A stretch of 64,000 nucleotides of DNA, taken from Clostridiaceae bacterium UBA6110 (GTDB taxonomy: Bacteria; Bacillota; Clostridia; Clostridiales; Clostridiaceae). The notes beneath the pieces are model-generated. The model was not told where the DNA came from, did not search any database, and worked only from the letters and a program-made list of their open reading frames with translations. The stretch spans positions 46,618 to 110,617 of the forward strand of contig DIWI01000056.1 in the NCBI GenBank assembly GCA_002428415.1. The letters are read 5' to 3'. Positions within the stretch are counted from its first letter, which is position 1, and each line of letters opens with the position of its first letter. Positions 25,492 to 34,387 of this stretch are shown here, one piece after another. Both the position numbers and the translations under genes were made by a program.

Positions 25492-26067
25492 GTTCTCTCC
25501 TCCTGTAATTGTGTTTGTACTAAGCAAAGCGCGATTCGACATATTTGAAAATATCGTTATATTCTAATCAATGTGTTTATTTAATAATACTTAACTCTAA
25601 TCAATATAGCCATGTATTCTTTCGTCATTTTATACTAATTATAGCTAAAATATTTTATACATACAATATATTTGTTTCCAATTTATTCCATTAATCGTTA
25701 TGAGTCAACATAAATTCAAACTATTCGACACCATATGCACTAATATGATTTTCGACATCAATATTCGTATTTATTAATAAATATGAATTAGAAATGTTCA
25801 ACTCCTATTGAAAGTCCTGGTTTGTCGAAACCTCCACGCTTGGCACCTTCTCCGAAAACCTTTGATAATCAAGGATATATTCGAATATTAAGAGTTATAC
25901 GTTATATTAACCGTAATTCATCATGTGAATCATTAATGCTATTAAAAAAAGAACCAACGTATTATACGAAGGTTCTTTGAATATTTATAGTTAATATGAT
26001 TATATTTTAATAGGATAAACGCATATTCAAAATCAAAGCGTATTTTCTGTTCACAATAAATTTACAT
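25492..26067. other. Intergenic region upstream of the LPQTG gene with an isolated GC-richer island
   Basis: About 575 bases. Most is very AT-rich. The island 25798-25875 contains a strong short hairpin GGTTTGTCGAAACC and the near-palindrome CCTTTGATAATCAAGG. On the minus strand the island also reads as KVFGEGAKRGGFDKPGLSIG plus four residues and a stop, but no start codon lies in that frame, so it is either a structured RNA or a gene remnant. The minus-strand terminator of the lipoprotein gene lies at 25948-25978. Confidence 0.4.
25944..25978 (-). terminator. Terminator of the lipoprotein operon
   Basis: AAAGAACC (25948-25955) pairs with GGTTCTTT (25971-25978) around a 15-base loop; on the minus strand it is followed by T7. 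It lies 90 bases past the lipoprotein stop. Confidence 0.82.
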
Positions 26068-26568
26068 TTATTTTTCCACAATTCGCTCAACATCAACTGC
26101 CTTTATTCCAGATACGTCAGCAGCGTTAAGAAGGAATAACGAGTGCCTTGTAGCGATATCCGTTGTCCCAATAGCAGCTACCTTTCTTTGAACCACAAGG
26201 AATAGCACATCACCCTGTCTTCTTACTTTCTTTCCAGTTACCATGTTTGATCCAGAACTCTCTACAGATACTGCAACTCCAATCGCTCCAGTTCTAAAGT
26301 AGCTCTCATTAATGCCCTCAAGTACTTCCAGATCAGCTTTTTCAATGAAGCTCGGATTTTCAAGCACCGCATAATCAGAAAGGTAATCTTTGAAGTCCAC
26401 ATAATCAAGGATTAGTCTTGCCTCACCTTTCATAGGTTCAAAATCCCCAGTCCTGAAATCAATTATCCTTGAAGTCTCCAAATCACCATCCAATGGCGGC
26501 TCTACCGTCTTCGCTCCGCATCCTGCAAGCAGCAGGCAACATACAGCAACAACACCGATTACCTTCAA
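26068..26568 (-). CDS. Putative lipoprotein of unknown function
   Basis: A 166-aa protein with a lipoprotein signal: short hydrophobic start and lipobox LLAGC (C17), so it should be modified by Lgt (4346-5125) and anchored on the outer face. The mature part is about 150 aa, mixed alpha/beta, with no family I recognise. Start TTG 26568, with TAAGGAGGCGTAGTCAA upstream. It follows the GNAT gene by 79 bases; whether it has its own promoter is unclear. Confidence 0.75.
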   Translation of the reverse strand: MKVIGVVAVCCLLLAGCGAKTVEPPLDGDLETSRIIDFRTGDFEPMKGEARLILDYVDFKDYLSDYAVLENPSFIEKADLEVLEGINESYFRTGAIGVAVSVESSGSNMVTGKKVRRQGDVLFLVVQRKVAAIGTTDIATRHSLFLLNAADVSGIKAVDVERIVEK

Positions 26569-26647
26569 TTGACTACGCCTCCTTAAGATACTGATGATAT
26601 TAGCAGAAGGGTAAAATCAGCCCGGTTCGCTCACCATGAAGCCTATT

Positions 26648-26983
26648 CTAGAATTCATTCCCAGGTTCAGGTTCGGACTCTTCAGAAAGCACAGGTCCAA
26701 GGACATCGAAAAAATCTCTGCGGTGCTTTTCAAGCATCTTCTTCGCATATGGACAGGTCGCATTCAGCTTATATCCCATACCCCTCGCATATTCTACCGC
26801 AGCTACTATCAGGTGCTTCCCCGCCCCAGTGCCTCTCAGGTCAAGGCTGACTTTGGTATGGTCTAAAGTCATGATGTTATCATCACCTACCATATAGGAC
26901 ATCCTCCCAACCCTTTCACCCTCACCGGACACTAGAATGAACCGGTTTAATTCCTTTTCATGATTCACTTTAAACTCCATCAT
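26648..26983 (-). CDS. GNAT-fold N-acetyltransferase, YjdJ type
   Basis: A 111-aa small acetyltransferase. The acetyl-CoA loop is DLRGTGAGKHLI, followed by AAVEYARGMGYKLNATCPYAKKMLEKH, which is typical of the short YjdJ/Gcn5-like group. Substrate unknown. ATG directly after the TAA of the upstream 71-aa gene (stop-start adjacency), so the two are an operon. The C-terminal PVLSEESEPEPGNEF tail is acidic and probably disordered. Confidence 0.85.
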   Translation of the reverse strand: MMEFKVNHEKELNRFILVSGEGERVGRMSYMVGDDNIMTLDHTKVSLDLRGTGAGKHLIVAAVEYARGMGYKLNATCPYAKKMLEKHRRDFFDVLGPVLSEESEPEPGNEF

Positions 26984-27199
26984 TTATGCTCCCTCCGCTT
27001 CCGAAAGCATCTTCAGAAGCCCTTCAATATTCCTAATATCCTTGTTTATCTCATCTGAGTTCATGACAGGCTGTCCATCATGGTCGACCTCTCCATTAAT
27101 CTCGATTTCTATCATTACATCCCTAAGCTCCTTCAGATTATCCAATGACAGTCTGAGGTACTTGGATATTGCTTTTATTTCAGTCAGTTCCAATTTCAA
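26984..27199 (-). CDS. Small charged protein of unknown function
   Basis: A 71-aa acidic protein predicted to be mostly helical (KAISKYLRLSLDNLKELRDV; NKDIRNIEGLLKMLSEAEGA). No domain is recognised. Ribosome site GGGAGGAGGGTGTGA precedes the ATG by about nine bases. Its stop abuts the GNAT start, so it is probably coexpressed with it. Confidence 0.65.
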   Translation of the reverse strand: MKLELTEIKAISKYLRLSLDNLKELRDVMIEIEINGEVDHDGQPVMNSDEINKDIRNIEGLLKMLSEAEGA

Positions 27200-27366
27200 T
27201 TATCACACCCTCCTCCCTTTGAGTATATCAGTTATCCATTCATACAGGTTCAAATCGATTGTAAACAATTTATTACTTTGATTGGAATCACCCATTTTGA
27301 ATAAGTGCTAGTCTTTAATATTTCTTTAAAAGAACCTTCTTTACCCACTTAAGGATGCCAGGCAGC

Positions 27367-27375
27367 TGATATAAT
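27367..27375 (+). promoter_or_regulatory. Extended -10 promoter of bioY
   Basis: TGATATAAT (TATAAT 27370-27375) lies 31 bases before the bioY ATG. The -35 is weak. A short inverted repeat TTCTTTAAAAGAA at 27322-27334 lies upstream. I see no clear BirA operator. Confidence 0.5.
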
Positions 27376-27406
27376 AGGGATTATCACAGATAAAGGAGAA
27401 TCATCA

Positions 27407-27958
27407 ATGGCCGGACTAAAGACAAGGGACCTTGTTTATTCATCACTCGGAGTAACATTGCTCATCATATCATCATACATATATGTTCCTCTCCCCTTTA
27501 CACCCGTACCTGGCACGCTTCAGACACTTGTTGTGATTCTTGTTGCACTATCATTCAAGCCAAAGATTTCGAGAATGGCAATAGCCGTATTCCTTTTTCT
27601 TGGCAGTATAGGATTTCCGGTATTTTCAGGGGGCAGAGGCGGTGCCGGTGCCATACTCGGGCCTACAGGAGGCTTCATAATGGGGTTTGCAGTCGCTGTG
27701 TTCCTCATTAGCGCTTTCAGAAGCAGAATCAATTCATTCATGAAAGCTGTAGTATATTCAGTTCTTTTTGGAAATGTACCAATTTACCTTCTCGGAGCTT
27801 CATACCTGGCAATAAGCAGGAACCTGACCCTAACTCAGGCAACTGCCGCAGGGGTTCTTCCCTTCATACTCCCAGACCTGTTCAAGACAGTCGCTGCCGC
27901 TGTAATCTGGTCAAGGCTTGTTAAGACGGGATTGCTTGAAAATAAGCATCAGCAGTAA
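27407..27958 (+). CDS. bioY: Biotin ECF transporter substrate-binding protein
   Basis: A 183-aa membrane protein with about six hydrophobic segments. PLPFTPVPGTLQTL, GGRGGAGAILGPTGGFIMGF and the LPFILPDLFK end are the BioY signature (biotin-binding S component). It works with the EcfT and EcfA1/A2 module, which is not in this window, or alone at low affinity. Ribosome site AAAGGAGAATCATCA. Monocistronic. The organism is thus probably a biotin importer. Confidence 0.93.
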   Translation: MAGLKTRDLVYSSLGVTLLIISSYIYVPLPFTPVPGTLQTLVVILVALSFKPKISRMAIAVFLFLGSIGFPVFSGGRGGAGAILGPTGGFIMGFAVAVFLISAFRSRINSFMKAVVYSVLFGNVPIYLLGASYLAISRNLTLTQATAAGVLPFILPDLFKTVAAAVIWSRLVKTGLLENKHQQ

Positions 27959-28070
27959 ACAATTTCACTCATATTCAAGATTCAAATTCAAATCTTTATG
28001 GAGAGTTTCAAAGTTTTTTAAACTTTTCAGGTTATCCTATACTAAGACTAGTTTTTGAATTGGAGGCCAT

Positions 28071-28955
28071 ATGAGCTACATTGTACTTACAGATTCAGGG
28101 TGCGACCTTGGAACATACTTTCTGGACAAACCGGAACAGGATCCCATAGGCCTTGTTATACGGACAAAAAACATCGAACTAATCGAGGATTCCTGGAGGA
28201 CAGTAGGTTTCAAGGAATTCTATGACAGCATGAGAAATGGCGATATGCCTACAACCTCGCAGATCACTCCAGCGATGTATCTCGGATACTTCAAAGGAGC
28301 TCTTGAAAAAGGCCTGGATATCCTTTATCTTTCATTCTCTTCAATGCTCAGCGGAACTTTCGGTTCAGCAAATGTCGCGGCAGGAATCCTCAGGGAATCA
28401 TACCCTGACAGGCGTATAGAAATCATAGATACGAAATGCGCATCCTCCGGACAGGGACTTCTGATGCAGCTAGCCCTGCGCAAACAGTCAGAAGGCGCAA
28501 CCTTTCAGGAGAACCTGGAATATGTTGAAAAGATGAAATACCACATAAACCACGTAGCTACAGTCGACGACCTTAACCATCTGAGGAGAGGCGGCAGAAT
28601 ATCGGCATTATCCGCTACATTCGGTTCAATGCTGGCAATTAAGCCCATAATACATATGGACAGCGAAGGAAGCCTTAAGGTAATCGACAAGGTAAAGGGC
28701 AGAAAAAAATCCTTGAACACGCTGTACAGCTATTTTGAAAAGAACATCGACCCGGAAGTTGGCATTGAAGCCTTCATATCGCACGGTGACTGTGAAGAAG
28801 ATGCTGCATATGTTAAGGAACTTATAGAAAAGAACCACTCTGATGCCAAGGTAACCCTGTTCCCGCTAGGGATGGCAATCGGATCGCACATCGGACCTAA
28901 CGGAGCATGCCTGTTCTTTACCGGAAAAGACCGGACTATGAAAAACCAGCAATAA
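28071..28955 (+). CDS. DegV family protein (fatty-acid binding, FakB-like)
   Basis: A 294-aa protein with all DegV landmarks: TDSGCDL (residues 7-13), TTSQITPAMY (about 61-70), SSMLSGTFGSANVA (about 90-103), RRGGRISA and the C-terminal SHIGPNGA. FakB proteins hold a fatty acid for phosphorylation by FakA, feeding exogenous fatty acids into phospholipids. No fakA gene is nearby. ATG preceded by TGGAGGCCAT. An inverted repeat AAAGTTTTTTAAACTTT at 28009-28025 upstream could be an operator. Confidence 0.92.
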   Translation: MSYIVLTDSGCDLGTYFLDKPEQDPIGLVIRTKNIELIEDSWRTVGFKEFYDSMRNGDMPTTSQITPAMYLGYFKGALEKGLDILYLSFSSMLSGTFGSANVAAGILRESYPDRRIEIIDTKCASSGQGLLMQLALRKQSEGATFQENLEYVEKMKYHINHVATVDDLNHLRRGGRISALSATFGSMLAIKPIIHMDSEGSLKVIDKVKGRKKSLNTLYSYFEKNIDPEVGIEAFISHGDCEEDAAYVKELIEKNHSDAKVTLFPLGMAIGSHIGPNGACLFFTGKDRTMKNQQ

Positions 28956-28975
28956 TATTTAATTATATTGATATG

Positions 28976-29007
28976 AAAGAGCGGCACTTATGAAAGTGCC
29001 GCTCTTT
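28976..29007. terminator. Bidirectional terminator between degV and pepT
   Basis: AAAGAGCGGCACTT / AAGTGCCGCTCTTT, 14 bp with a three-base loop, with A/T-rich tails on both sides. Confidence 0.88.
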
Positions 29008-29022
29008 AAATCTTGTTTATAA

Positions 29023-30246
29023 TTAAACACCCTGTTCTTCAAATATCCCGATTAAGTTGACTATTACATTAACAGCCTTTTCCATTGCCGGGATTGATAT
29101 GAACTCGAACTTCCCATGGTAGTTTTCACCACCGGTGAAGATGTTCGGGCAAGGAAGACCCATGTATGAAAGCTGAGCACCGTCAGTACCGCCTCTGATT
29201 GGCTTTACTATAGGCTTTACCCCTGCCTTTTCCATTGCCTTCAGGGCATTGTCTATCAGGAACATATTCGGTTCTATCATTTCCTTCATGTTCCTGTACT
29301 GGTCCTTCATCTCAACAGTTACGGTGCCTTGCCCGTACTTCTCGTTGAGCTTATCTGCACCACCCTTGATCTTCTGTTTCTTTGCCTCGAACGTATCCGG
29401 GAAGAAATCCCTTATTATGTAGTTGAGCACGGTCTTCTCCACAGATCCGCTGAAATCATTGAGATGGAAGAAGCCCTCATATTTTTCCGTCATTTCAGGT
29501 GTCTCTGATTTGTCGAAATATGAAGCATATTCCATTGCAATGGCAATTGAATTGATCATCTTTCCTTTGGCAGTGCCGGGATGCACATTTCTTCCATTAA
29601 ATGTTACCTTGGCTGCAGCTGCGTTGAAGTTCTCAAATTCAAGCTCACCCTCAGGACCTCCGTCAATAGTGTAAGCAATCTCAGCTCCAAACCTTTCAAC
29701 ATCAAACTTATGAGGACCTCGCCCTATTTCCTCATCAGGGGTAAAGGCCACCATTATATCTCCATGCAGAATATCGCTTTTTGAAACCAGGATTTCAAGC
29801 GCTGCCATGATTTCAGCTATCCCGGCCTTGTTGTCCGCTCCAAGAAGAGTAGTCCCATCTGTAACAATAAGGTCATGCCCTACATATTTCGCAAGGTCAG
29901 GAAAGTCAGCTGTTTTCAGGACTATTCCAAGCTCTTCATTTAGAACAATATCTCCGCCTTCATAGGTCAATTCCCTTGGCGATACGTCTTTTCCGCTCAT
30001 GTCAGGTGATGTGTCAAGATGGGCTAAAAACCCAAGCTTTTTAACCTTCTTACTTGTATTCGCCTTAAGGTATCCGAACAGATATCCGTTTTCATCCAGG
30101 TTTGTTTCAAGCCCCAATGCTTTCAGTTCTCTCTCAAGCTCTTCCGCCAGCGTCATCTGGCCTTTTGTCGAAGGTGTGCTTGAGCTTTCTTCATCGGATG
30201 TTGTCTCGAATTTTACGTATTTTAACAGGTTTTCCTTTGCTCCCAT
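29023..30246 (-). CDS. pepT: Peptidase T (tripeptidase)
   Basis: A 407-aa M20B metallo-aminopeptidase that releases the N-terminal residue of tripeptides in the cytoplasm. Metal ligands are visible: AHLDTS (H76, catalytic D78), LGADNKAG (D138), PDEEIG (E172/E173), TIDGGPEGELE (D195) and NYHGKFE. Length is normal. ATG with AGGAGGACAAT upstream, nine bases after the yhaM-like gene, so these form one operon. It fits a peptide-consuming lifestyle. Confidence 0.96.
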   Translation of the reverse strand: MGAKENLLKYVKFETTSDEESSSTPSTKGQMTLAEELERELKALGLETNLDENGYLFGYLKANTSKKVKKLGFLAHLDTSPDMSGKDVSPRELTYEGGDIVLNEELGIVLKTADFPDLAKYVGHDLIVTDGTTLLGADNKAGIAEIMAALEILVSKSDILHGDIMVAFTPDEEIGRGPHKFDVERFGAEIAYTIDGGPEGELEFENFNAAAAKVTFNGRNVHPGTAKGKMINSIAIAMEYASYFDKSETPEMTEKYEGFFHLNDFSGSVEKTVLNYIIRDFFPDTFEAKKQKIKGGADKLNEKYGQGTVTVEMKDQYRNMKEMIEPNMFLIDNALKAMEKAGVKPIVKPIRGGTDGAQLSYMGLPCPNIFTGGENYHGKFEFISIPAMEKAVNVIVNLIGIFEEQGV

Positions 30247-30255
30247 ATTGTCCTC

Positions 30256-31233
30256 CTATTTCTTCTCCTTGCCATCCAGCAAAGGCTTGTACATCCTTCT
30301 CCTGTCAAGCGACCAGATATTGTCCGTGAATGTACCGCCCTCAATATCCTTTGTGGCATTCGTGATGTCAAAAACCCTCGCATCGATCATATCGATATGA
30401 TGCAGTATCTCAGCCTCAAGGATCATTGGCTTTACAGGACTTCCATATTCCGGTTCGTAATGATGGCTCAGAACCATGTGTTCAAGTATCATACTGATTT
30501 CCTTCGGCGTTCCAAGCTCCGTTGCAACCCTTTCAATGTTCTTTACTCCCTGGGTTATGTGGCCAAGCAGCGTTCCCTCAACGGTATATTCACTGACTAT
30601 TCCAAGCTCTGTCGAGTCCATTTCATTAAGCTTTTCCATGTCATGGAGAATTATACCCGCATAAAGCAGGTCAGTATTGATTTCTTCATATATCTGAGAT
30701 ATTTTCATGCCCAGTCTGAGCATTGTAAGTACATGGAAAAGGAGACCGCTTCTTATTGAGTGGTGGTTCCTCTTTGCTGCCGGATAATACATCAGCTTTT
30801 CCTTGTTCTCTTCCATTATCCTGAGCACAAGACTCCTGATGTGAGTGTTTTCCATACCCCTTGCAAAGCCTTCGATTTCATCGTACATGAAATCAGGGTC
30901 AAGAGGCGCAGCCACAACAAAGTCCCTTGGGTCAACGTTGTCCTTGGCATCTACCGTCCTTATCTTGTCCACCTTGAATTGAAGAGCATTCTGGTAGCTG
31001 GTAACTGTACCTCTCGCCTTGATGAGCATTCCAGCCTTGAAAAAGTCCTCCTGGTCATATGGCACATCCCATAGCTTTCCGGATATTTCACCTGTCACAT
31101 CTCCGAATATGAAGTCCAGGTATTTCTTGTCATTTGAGTTTGTGGTCTTGAGGTCCACCCTCTTGATTATGAAGTAACAGTCAAGTCTGTCACCAGTTTC
31201 AAAGTCCCGTATTTTTCTTATCGATTGTTCCAT
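30256..31233 (-). CDS. yhaM: 3'-5' exoribonuclease YhaM-like (OB fold + HD domain)
   Basis: A 325-aa protein. Residues about 10-110 form an OB-fold nucleic-acid-binding domain (KRVDLKTTNSNDKKYLDFIFGD), and residues about 150-320 an HD domain with NHHSIRSGLLFHVLTM, AGIILHDMEKL and MVLSHHYEPEYGSP. This architecture is that of the YhaM/CBF1 3'-5' exoribonuclease of Firmicutes, which takes part in RNA turnover. It is the promoter-proximal gene of a two-gene operon with pepT. Confidence 0.9.
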   Translation of the reverse strand: MEQSIRKIRDFETGDRLDCYFIIKRVDLKTTNSNDKKYLDFIFGDVTGEISGKLWDVPYDQEDFFKAGMLIKARGTVTSYQNALQFKVDKIRTVDAKDNVDPRDFVVAAPLDPDFMYDEIEGFARGMENTHIRSLVLRIMEENKEKLMYYPAAKRNHHSIRSGLLFHVLTMLRLGMKISQIYEEINTDLLYAGIILHDMEKLNEMDSTELGIVSEYTVEGTLLGHITQGVKNIERVATELGTPKEISMILEHMVLSHHYEPEYGSPVKPMILEAEILHHIDMIDARVFDITNATKDIEGGTFTDNIWSLDRRRMYKPLLDGKEKK

Positions 31234-31347
31234 CTGCTACTCCTTGTCAATAACATGGTATATAATTAATTATACTAGATTATACTACAATACCAACCGG
31301 AGATGACTTTTAAACAGAAATTTTGACTCTCCAGGTAAGGAGGCACC

Positions 31348-32700
31348 ATGAGGATCGAGATGCCAAAAGGCGCAAGATTCATAATCGGAAGGATAATTCA
31401 GGAAGGATACGATGCTTACCTTGTGGGCGGGTCCATCAGGGACGTCCTTCTCGGTAAGAATCCAAAAGACTATGACATTGCGACTTCAGCAACACCTGAA
31501 TCAATCATTGGAATGTTTGAAAAGACAGTTCCAATAGGCATAAAGCATGGCACCGTTGAGGTTATAACCGACGACGGCTGTTTTGACGTGACCACCTTCA
31601 GAAGTGAGGAAGGATACATCAACAAGAGATACCCGGAAAATGTCCGCTTCATAGAAGACCTGATCGAGGACCTCAGAAGAAGGGATATCACAATCAACGC
31701 ACTGGCCTACAATGATGAAAAAGGGCTCATAGACCCGTTTGGTGGTTTCAAGGACCTTAACCACAGGCTGATCAGGGCAGTGGGACATCCAGTCGAGCGC
31801 TTCAAGGAGGATGCCCTGCGAATATTGAGAGCTGTGAGACTAGCGACCACCCTCGACTTCAACATTGAAGAAAGCACTCTTCTTGGGATAATCGAGGAAA
31901 TGGACGGTCTCGTATACATCAGCGTCGAAAGGATCCGGGAAGAGATATCCAATATCCTAATGTCCGAAAATCCCGGGAGAGGCATGCGGATGCTCTTCGA
32001 ACTCGGGCTGATAAAGTATGTCCTTCCTGAGCTGTTGCCACTGGCATCATTCAATCAGTTCAACAGGTACCATGACAAGGATGTCCTTGGGCATACCCTT
32101 GAGGTGCTGGACAGGTGTCCGAGAAACCTTCACGTAAGGCTTGCTGCACTATTTCACGACTCGGGAAAACCAAGGTGCTTCACGATAGACAAAGATGGCG
32201 TGGGACACTTCTACGGCCATGAGAAAGAATCCGCATCAATAGCCAGGGATGTGCTTCAGAGGCTTAAATACGACAACCGGACCATTCATCTCGTAGACAA
32301 GCTTATCTCGCTGCACATGGTCCCAAGCGAGATGAAGAATGAAGTGAAGCTCAAGAAATTTGCAGTCAACATGGGGATTGCAAACATACCGCTTTTCCTC
32401 GGCCTCAAGAAGGCTGACCATGGCGGGAAGCCAGACATTGGCGGAATACATGCCGCAAAGCTAATTGATTTTGAGAAACGACTTAATGAAATACTCGAAA
32501 GAAACGATCCATTGGAGCTTAAGGACCTTGCCGTCAACGGAGACGACCTCAAATCCATAGGAATCAAGGACGGCAGGCTAATCGGCAAGCTCCTTGGCGT
32601 CCTATTGGAAAACGTCCTGGAGACACCAGGCCTGAACACAAGAGAACGACTTCTGGAAATTGCTGCCAAGGAGGCTGAGAATGACAATAGAGGCAACTAA
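31348..32700 (+). CDS. cca: CCA tRNA nucleotidyltransferase
   Basis: A 450-aa class II nucleotidyltransferase. The catalytic motif is YLVGGSIRDVLLGKNPKDYDIATSA (read in two parts: GGSIRD and DYD), with the flexible-loop and RRDITINALAY segments following, and an RNA-binding region to about residue 240. From about 245 an HD domain is attached (RLAALFHDSGKPRC), typical of many Gram-positive and E. coli enzymes. It adds or repairs 3' CCA; all three tRNAs in this window encode CCA, so it would act mainly in repair. Ribosome site AAGGAGGCACC. Confidence 0.94.
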   Translation: MRIEMPKGARFIIGRIIQEGYDAYLVGGSIRDVLLGKNPKDYDIATSATPESIIGMFEKTVPIGIKHGTVEVITDDGCFDVTTFRSEEGYINKRYPENVRFIEDLIEDLRRRDITINALAYNDEKGLIDPFGGFKDLNHRLIRAVGHPVERFKEDALRILRAVRLATTLDFNIEESTLLGIIEEMDGLVYISVERIREEISNILMSENPGRGMRMLFELGLIKYVLPELLPLASFNQFNRYHDKDVLGHTLEVLDRCPRNLHVRLAALFHDSGKPRCFTIDKDGVGHFYGHEKESASIARDVLQRLKYDNRTIHLVDKLISLHMVPSEMKNEVKLKKFAVNMGIANIPLFLGLKKADHGGKPDIGGIHAAKLIDFEKRLNEILERNDPLELKDLAVNGDDLKSIGIKDGRLIGKLLGVLLENVLETPGLNTRERLLEIAAKEAENDNRGN

Positions 32701-33613
32701 TACAATAATCACACTTTTCATACTCGCCGGATTCGGATTTGCGCTGAAAAAGCTCAAGGTGACCGACCAGCGGGTAGATAGTTTCATATCTACATTTCTT
32801 GTAAGCTACATCGTGCCAGTAACCATGTTCCATACAGCTTATACCAGCTTCACCCTGGAACATCTGAAGGTATCCTGGAAGGGTGTGCTTTTGGTCATAT
32901 CATCTATGGTCATTGTCATCATAATATCGTCCTTCATCAGCCGACTTCTCAAACACAACATAAAACGGGGTGGAGCGTTCATTGCGATGAGCACCTTCTC
33001 CAATACCATATTTGTCGGACTTCCAATAATAACAGGGCTTTTCGGTGATGAAGGCGTACCATACCTTCTCCTTTACTATATGGCAAATACTGTCATGTTC
33101 TGGACAGCTGGCAATTACCTGCTCTCACGAACCAAAAAAAGCAGCGGATTTTCATTCACTGTCATAAAGAAGCTTCTTAATCCTGCAATACTTGGATTTC
33201 TGCTGGGTCTTGCCGCACTTTTCATGGACATAACTGTACCGGATTATATTATTAAAAGCACAGAGTATCTGAAGGATATGCTGACACCACTTTCTCTCAT
33301 ATACATGGGAAGCATCATAGGCGCACTTACCTTCAAGAATCTCGGGAATCCGTTGGATACAATCCTCATAATACTGTTCAGGTTCGCCGTATCGCCTCTG
33401 GTTGTAATTCTCCTGTTCAAGCTTGTGCCGATGCCGCTGCTTATGCAGAAGGTTTTCATAATAAGCGCTGCACTGCCGGTAATGGGTCAGGTATCCATAG
33501 TATCCGGAAAGTATGGAGGGGATTCCGGATTTGCTGCATTTATGACAGCATTTACCACTTTCCTTTCTCTATTTACTATACCCCTGTACTTCATGTTGTT
33601 TACTCTCTTATGA
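32681..33613 (+). CDS. AEC family transporter (auxin-efflux-carrier-like permease)
   Basis: A 310-aa protein with about ten hydrophobic segments. The start MTIEATNTIITLFILAGFGF and the central NTIFVGLPIITGLFG and AALPVMGQVSIV motifs belong to the AEC/BART superfamily, which exports or imports organic acids such as malate. I choose ATG 32681, preceded by AAGGAGGCTGAGA; it lies 20 bases inside the cca 3' end, so the two are coupled. Substrate unknown. Confidence 0.87.
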   Translation: MTIEATNTIITLFILAGFGFALKKLKVTDQRVDSFISTFLVSYIVPVTMFHTAYTSFTLEHLKVSWKGVLLVISSMVIVIIISSFISRLLKHNIKRGGAFIAMSTFSNTIFVGLPIITGLFGDEGVPYLLLYYMANTVMFWTAGNYLLSRTKKSSGFSFTVIKKLLNPAILGFLLGLAALFMDITVPDYIIKSTEYLKDMLTPLSLIYMGSIIGALTFKNLGNPLDTILIILFRFAVSPLVVILLFKLVPMPLLMQKVFIISAALPVMGQVSIVSGKYGGDSGFAAFMTAFTTFLSLFTIPLYFMLFTLL

Positions 33614-34122
33614 AATATAATTTCACGTTGTTATTATAGATTAACCATATGCTTTACAATGCTATAATGATGTTATTTTGTAAAGCAATTAAATATTTAT
33701 AAGATGGAAATTAGATTATCACCCGATTTTAAATATTGTAAAAATATTTCATACATATTTCGAGCATTTTTTGTTTTAAATAAAAAATACCCAGAAATTT
33801 TATCTACTCATAAAATACTTTTATTATATATGTGTAAATATCGTACATTCTACTTGGTTACCAAAGGATATATGTGTACAGTCATATTCAAATTTCGATC
33901 AATGTAAGGATGATCTTGATTTTATCTTTATAAGATTGTAATTGAAATATAAATTCAACAGTGTTGAATATTTTCGAATCCAAGACAACATTTCTAAGTT
34001 TTCATTTGATTCGTAAAATTTAACAATTTATATCAATTTAATAATTGGTAGTACCAGTCTCCTTGATATTCAAGGAAAATCATTATCCGTTAAATGAAAA
34101 GTCATTAAATCATCAAAATGAA
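33614..34122. other. AT-rich intergenic region with two perfect palindromes
   Basis: About 510 bases without a credible gene. Two exact inverted repeats stand out: ATTCAACAGTGTTGAAT (33953-33969) and TCCTTGATATTCAAGGA (34060-34076). They could be operators or short RNA hairpins. No promoter or ribosome site next to an open frame was found. Confidence 0.4.
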
Positions 34123-34146
34123 AAAAGGACCCTTGCAGGTCCTTTT
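34123..34146 (-). terminator. Terminator of the ribbon-helix-helix gene
   Basis: AAAAGGACC (34123-34131) / GGTCCTTTT (34138-34146) with loop CTTGCA; the minus strand continues with further T. Confidence 0.8.
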
Positions 34147-34156
34147 CTTTTCTTTG

Positions 34157-34312
34157 TTACTTTCCTTCTGGTCTTCTGTCAGAATTCAGAAGAAGGTTGA
34201 GGATATAGTTGTTGAGACTCCTATTATCCCTCTTAGCTTCCTTCGTGAGTTCGTCCTTGAGATCCATTGGAAGTGTCAAAAGAATCCTCGTCTTATCTTT
34301 TCCTACTGCCAT
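34157..34312 (-). CDS. Small Arc/CopG-type ribbon-helix-helix protein
   Basis: A 51-aa protein: a basic N-terminus (MAVGKDKTRI), beta strand RILLTLP, helix DLKDELTKEAKRDN and helix RSLNNYILNLLLNS, the layout of Arc-like ribbon-helix-helix DNA-binding domains. The R-S-L-N-N-Y-I turn is typical. ATG 34312 has AGGAGTG seven bases upstream; a longer in-frame start lacks a ribosome site. It stands 75 bases after addA and may be transcribed from its own promoter. There is no toxin gene beside it, so it is probably a transcription factor or a housekeeping Arc-like protein. Confidence 0.8.
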   Translation of the reverse strand: MAVGKDKTRILLTLPMDLKDELTKEAKRDNRSLNNYILNLLLNSDRRPEGK

Positions 34313-34387
34313 TTGAAACACTCCTATCGTTTTCCAAGATAATATAATGTTATTATACTTCAAAACAAAATAACTTTGAAGAGCAAA

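Noticed and set aside
33704..33907. A 67-codon plus-strand frame in the AT-rich gap
   Set aside because: Composition is that of random AT-rich DNA, with no ribosome site and no recognisable motif.
34157..34312. Antitoxin of a toxin-antitoxin pair
   Set aside because: No small toxin gene is adjacent; neighbours are addA and a terminator.
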